From: Pirellulaceae bacterium
Lineage (GTDB): Bacteria > Planctomycetota > Planctomycetia > Pirellulales > Pirellulaceae
Assembly (NCBI GenBank): GCA_020846515.1
Contig: JADLDX010000794.1
Location: 1 to 9,949, forward strand
Direction of reading: 5' to 3'
DNA: 9,949 nt
The notes beneath the pieces are model-generated. The model did not search any database. It saw only the letters and a program-made list of their open reading frames with translations, and was not told where the DNA came from. Shown here one piece after another: positions 6,835 through 9,949 of the stretch (position 1 is its first letter; each line of letters starts with the position of its first letter). The translations under genes were made by a program, and so were the position numbers.

Positions 6835-9800
6835 TTATGCCTCGAACTCCACTTCCAAGGAACGGGACAACGGATCAGTCACGCGAATGATGCGCACCTT
6901 TTGGCCGCCCGTGCGACGGACGGCGACAGAGAAGGTGGTGACCCCTTGAGGGTTGGGGGCTTGACGGTTGATGCGGGGAAACGTGGCAAGAACATTGGCG
7001 TTGGGTGGAGGGAAAAGTTGGAAGGGGAGGCCCTGCTGGATCTGATCGGCGTCGACGGCCAGGATCGACTTGCGGAGAACCCTGGTTGGGTCGACCGGTG
7101 GATCGGGGTCGAGATTGAAGATCTCGATTTTGGCAAGACCGTTGGGGGTCTTTTTGAGCGGGATGTTGGAAGTGAAGCGAAAGATGAAGTGTTGTATTCC
7201 TTTCAATACGGTGACCAGCGTGAGCGCGAGATCAGGAGGGATAAGAATGCTCTGCACGGAGGAGGCAGCGGACTCGCCACGATGCTGCCCTTCGGAAAGA
7301 TTTTGCGGGCCGATGGCGACAATGCGGTAGGAGTAGGGGAACCAATGCGGAACTGCGCCCGGGTCGATGATACTCGAGCCTGCGATCGACGGACCACCGG
7401 TAAGTTGAGGTTCCTGGTGAGCCTGCCAACCAGCAGCATTTTCGAGGATCTTGGCGGGACCCATCAGTCCGAGATCGCTAGCAAGATTGGGTTTGCGGAC
7501 GCGGAAGACGCGATAGCCGGCTGGGGTGACGCCGCCGCCGGGAAGCGCAATGACTTTCACTTGGTCGCTGTTCACCTTGCGGAGAAGGAGCGAGGGGATG
7601 CCAGGTTGCATGCGCCGAGGCACGGCCCAAAAACTAACTGGTGAACGCTGCCCTTCGACGTTGGCTTCGCTGACTGCGGCAATCTGATACGCGAAGATGT
7701 TGGAGGCGCTGTCGGGGAGATCGATTTCGTGTTGGCCGCCCTCAATGAGCTTCATGTTCATGCGTACGAACGCGGAAAGACTCTTTGTGGGTTGAGCTGC
7801 GACGGCGTTTTGAAGTGCCGTGGCCCGAGTGACCCAGCTGGCGCCAATAGGTGGCTCGGAAGGCGACAAGTTAAGGAGTGTACGGAGCTGGCCTTCGCTC
7901 GCTTCGTAGACCACATAGCCTTTGGCCGAGGGATCACTGGTCCATTTGAGCAGAGCTCGGGCGCGGCCAGTCGAGTCTGCCATAGCGGTCCAGTTGACCA
8001 CAGCCAGCGGCGCGGTCGGAGGAGGAAGGGGATTAAAGGCCATCGCGACCTTCGGTCCAGATGGTTCACTAATGCGCGCAGGAGCAACGTCCTCGATGGC
8101 GCGAGCGTAAACACAATAGGCGTTCTTCGTATTCGCGGCGAAGTCGCATGTGAAACCGGTCAACTTCAAGCGATAACGCCGCTGCTTGTTCGTGTTGTCA
8201 TTGTTGTCGGAGGGTATGGCGGACTCGCTACCCGGATTAAGACGGATAACGTTGCCAGGATGCCCTGAAGCAATTTGGGGAATTCCGACGTTCGAAAAGG
8301 TTATATTGACCTGCGCTGCAGGAGGCCCACCCGGTACGAGCTGAAGACCATTGACTGCGGCCGCAGGTGGCCACGGGTCGTTCACCACGGGAACGGGAAT
8401 GTTAAAGAAAGCACCATCGAAAAGTATGCTGCGTGGGGTGCGGTCGTCCCAGTCCCAACCGAATTCGATGATGAGATCAGCGGGGACTTTTTTACCAACG
8501 GCCGCAGCGGCATTGAGAACCAACTCGGCGGAAAGTATGCCAGGCTTGTTGACGGGTAGCGGATTGATAGTGAAGTTAACAGAGCGCCACGGAGACCAGA
8601 CGCCAAACAAGTCGATGGCAGCAACTAGGTATCGTGAAGTAGCAGAACCACTGAATGGAATCGTCGCCTGCAGGTCGGTGAACGAGGGACGCTGAAGATC
8701 AGGTGGCGTGTCTGGATCCAAGAGATTGGGTGTGAGTGCAACATAGGCGTCGAAGCCACCGGAGTTACCGACGCGCGGGGTGTTCAGGTAACTAGATGTA
8801 TTAGGGTTACGGCTGACTGCGATCGCGTACCCTTGAGCGAAACCTGGACTATTCCAGTTGAGCCGAATGGCGGCGTTGCCTCGCAAGTTGCGTTTGGCTG
8901 GACGATGGGTTTGCTTTTGCTTCGAGGTAAGTTGAACGGGCGCAACTGTGTCGGGTCGGTGCTGCATCAGTGCGGCGAGATCAACTTTGACACTCCAGGC
9001 GAGTTCCCATCGGTTGGTCACCATATAGTCGTAGAAGGCCTGTGGGTTGCCCGGTTCGGATGCCGCTTTATCGGGATTGTCTTCATTTGCAAGCGTCTGG
9101 GCAGCTTCAGCAAGAGGCGGTATGTCGACCGTTCCAAAGCCGAGGGCGGTGGAGATCCAGTTGTCGCCGGAGACACCTAGAAGCGTAGTGTGAAGAACCG
9201 GGATCATCGCGGTCGATGGTCGGGATGGATCGGGTTGAGCATTGGGAATGTTGCCTTGAGTGATACCATCGGTCTCGATCTTCTCGAGGTATTGCGACTG
9301 GAGAGAGTTAAGGTCGTTGTCCTTCGATTTCTCAAGGCACCTTTGGATCAGCGCCAGCTGGCCAGGAAAAGGACCACGGATGGCGTCCAGGTATTTCGTG
9401 ATATCAGGCGCGTTCCAGGTCGGCACTGGGAAGTCCGGTATACCACTGGGAGGCGGCGGCAAATGAAGCATTTGGGCAATGTCCAGACGCACCATGGCAG
9501 CGTCAACGCCGGAAAGGCTGGGCGCTTCGAAACCTTGCTCAGAGTAGAAATAATGCGGGGGATCGATTTCATTCTTTTGGAAAGGGAAGCCGACGCGTTC
9601 GTGGCGCTGCCAGTCATCGAGGTTGGCATAGGTCACCTGGTCAGTACCACGCACGTTGGATACTGAACCAAGGCCAGTGGCGCGGAGGTACCTTATGCCA
9701 GGGGCGCGGAAGCGACCCGTGCCGCCTTGAGTGAAGGTGATGCGCTGTCCAGGGATAGGACGGTGCGTGGAGTCCATGGCTTCGAGTGTCAGGCTGGTAT

Positions 9801-9949
9801 TGGTGGCAACGTTAAAGACGACCTCATACATGGGTTCGAGGACTATATGAAACCACTGAACAAGACTCGTATTGTTGACCTGGACCTGATTGACGAGTTG
9901 CGTCTTGGGGGTTTTGCGGCGCAGGCGGCGCCAGACCTGAAAGGGTTGC
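6835..9949 (-). CDS. Large fibronectin-III-like multi-module protein, partial at right edge
   Basis: First visible gene of a two-gene unit; its TAA is 3 bp before the ATG of the phospholipase-D-like gene. The first in-frame ATG is at 9831 (998 residues), but the frame stays open for 39 more codons to the window edge. Those codons have 26 G/C third positions, like the rest of the gene, and no ribosome binding site precedes 9831, so the true start is probably outside. Counting from ATG 9831, residues 1-290 include a proline-rich stretch (LPPPPSGIPDFPVP) and a helical region (about 145-190). After that come about five fibronectin-III-like beta modules: roughly 297-425, 430-600, 605-738, 742-865 and 866-998. 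Typical strands are GYAIAVSRN, GYVVYEAS, YQIAAVSEANVEGQRSP and YSYRIVAIGPQN. Such modules usually serve binding or spacing. No enzyme motif is seen. The family is not recognised. Confidence 0.8.
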   Translation of the reverse strand, partial: QPFQVWRRLRRKTPKTQLVNQVQVNNTSLVQWFHIVLEPMYEVVFNVATNTSLTLEAMDSTHRPIPGQRITFTQGGTGRFRAPGIRYLRATGLGSVSNVRGTDQVTYANLDDWQRHERVGFPFQKNEIDPPHYFYSEQGFEAPSLSGVDAAMVRLDIAQMLHLPPPPSGIPDFPVPTWNAPDITKYLDAIRGPFPGQLALIQRCLEKSKDNDLNSLQSQYLEKIETDGITQGNIPNAQPDPSRPSTAMIPVLHTTLLGVSGDNWISTALGFGTVDIPPLAEAAQTLANEDNPDKAASEPGNPQAFYDYMVTNRWELAWSVKVDLAALMQHRPDTVAPVQLTSKQKQTHRPAKRNLRGNAAIRLNWNSPGFAQGYAIAVSRNPNTSSYLNTPRVGNSGGFDAYVALTPNLLDPDTPPDLQRPSFTDLQATIPFSGSATSRYLVAAIDLFGVWSPWRSVNFTINPLPVNKPGILSAELVLNAAAAVGKKVPADLIIEFGWDWDDRTPRSILFDGAFFNIPVPVVNDPWPPAAAVNGLQLVPGGPPAAQVNITFSNVGIPQIASGHPGNVIRLNPGSESAIPSDNNDNTNKQRRYRLKLTGFTCDFAANTKNAYCVYARAIEDVAPARISEPSGPKVAMAFNPLPPPTAPLAVVNWTAMADSTGRARALLKWTSDPSAKGYVVYEASEGQLRTLLNLSPSEPPIGASWVTRATALQNAVAAQPTKSLSAFVRMNMKLIEGGQHEIDLPDSASNIFAYQIAAVSEANVEGQRSPVSFWAVPRRMQPGIPSLLLRKVNSDQVKVIALPGGGVTPAGYRVFRVRKPNLASDLGLMGPAKILENAAGWQAHQEPQLTGGPSIAGSSIIDPGAVPHWFPYSYRIVAIGPQNLSEGQHRGESAASSVQSILIPPDLALTLVTVLKGIQHFIFRFTSNIPLKKTPNGLAKIEIFNLDPDPPVDPTRVLRKSILAVDADQIQQGLPFQLFPPPNANVLATFPRINRQAPNPQGVTTFSVAVRRTGGQKVRIIRVTDPLSRSLEVEFEA

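Noticed and set aside
6505..7644. Plus-strand open frame of 379 codons antisense to the junction of the two large genes
   Set aside because: It spans the boundary of two well-supported minus-strand genes, has a charged low-complexity composition typical of an antisense frame, no ribosome binding site and no recognisable motif.
9824..9949. End of a separate upstream gene overlapping ATG 9831 (open frame ending in TGA at 9824-9826)
   Set aside because: Only about 13 of 41 third positions are G/C, unlike the neighbouring genes, while the frame continuous with the fibronectin-like gene fits well.
1..9949. CRISPR array, tRNA, rRNA or intact insertion sequence
   Set aside because: No regularly spaced repeats, cloverleaf, rRNA-like stretch or transposase motif was seen on either strand.

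Overview
The window most resembles a planctomycete (Pirellulaceae-like) chromosome. The best sign is the left end, where a short ECF-type sigma factor overlaps a Hanks-type Ser/Thr kinase with an acidic N-terminal leader, a pairing typical of Planctomycetes. Base composition is moderate. Sampled lines run near 50% GC on the left and often 55-68% on the right. No taxonomic marker gene is present, so the assignment is an inference.

Layout. Positions 1-1496, minus strand: an ECF sigma factor (927-1496) followed by a Ser/Thr kinase (1-934, running off the left edge). The kinase frame is interrupted by one in-frame TAA at 602-604, yet kinase motifs continue in the same frame on both sides of it. 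Positions 1647-3140, plus strand: an FAD-dependent sugar-lactone/alditol oxidase, divergent from the sigma factor across 150 bp. Positions 3275-3640, minus strand: a small four-helix membrane protein of unknown function, convergent with the oxidase. A perfect 12-bp hairpin covers its stop codon. Positions 3657-3741: a long imperfect palindrome just after the last gene of the next operon. Positions 3742-9949, minus strand: two very large, tightly spaced genes. The upstream one (6835 to beyond the right edge) encodes a beta-rich protein with fibronectin-III-like modules. The downstream one (3742-6831) encodes a 1029-residue beta-rich protein ending in a phospholipase-D-like domain whose catalytic His and Lys are replaced.

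How the parts may work together. The sigma factor and kinase form a translationally coupled regulatory pair, though the kinase may be broken. The two large proteins are separated by only 3 bp and should be co-expressed. They carry no recognisable signal peptide in the visible sequence (the first protein's N-terminus is outside the window) and look like large structural, adhesive or delivered proteins. Their function is not known from sequence alone. They are the part of the window most likely to belong to an undescribed system.
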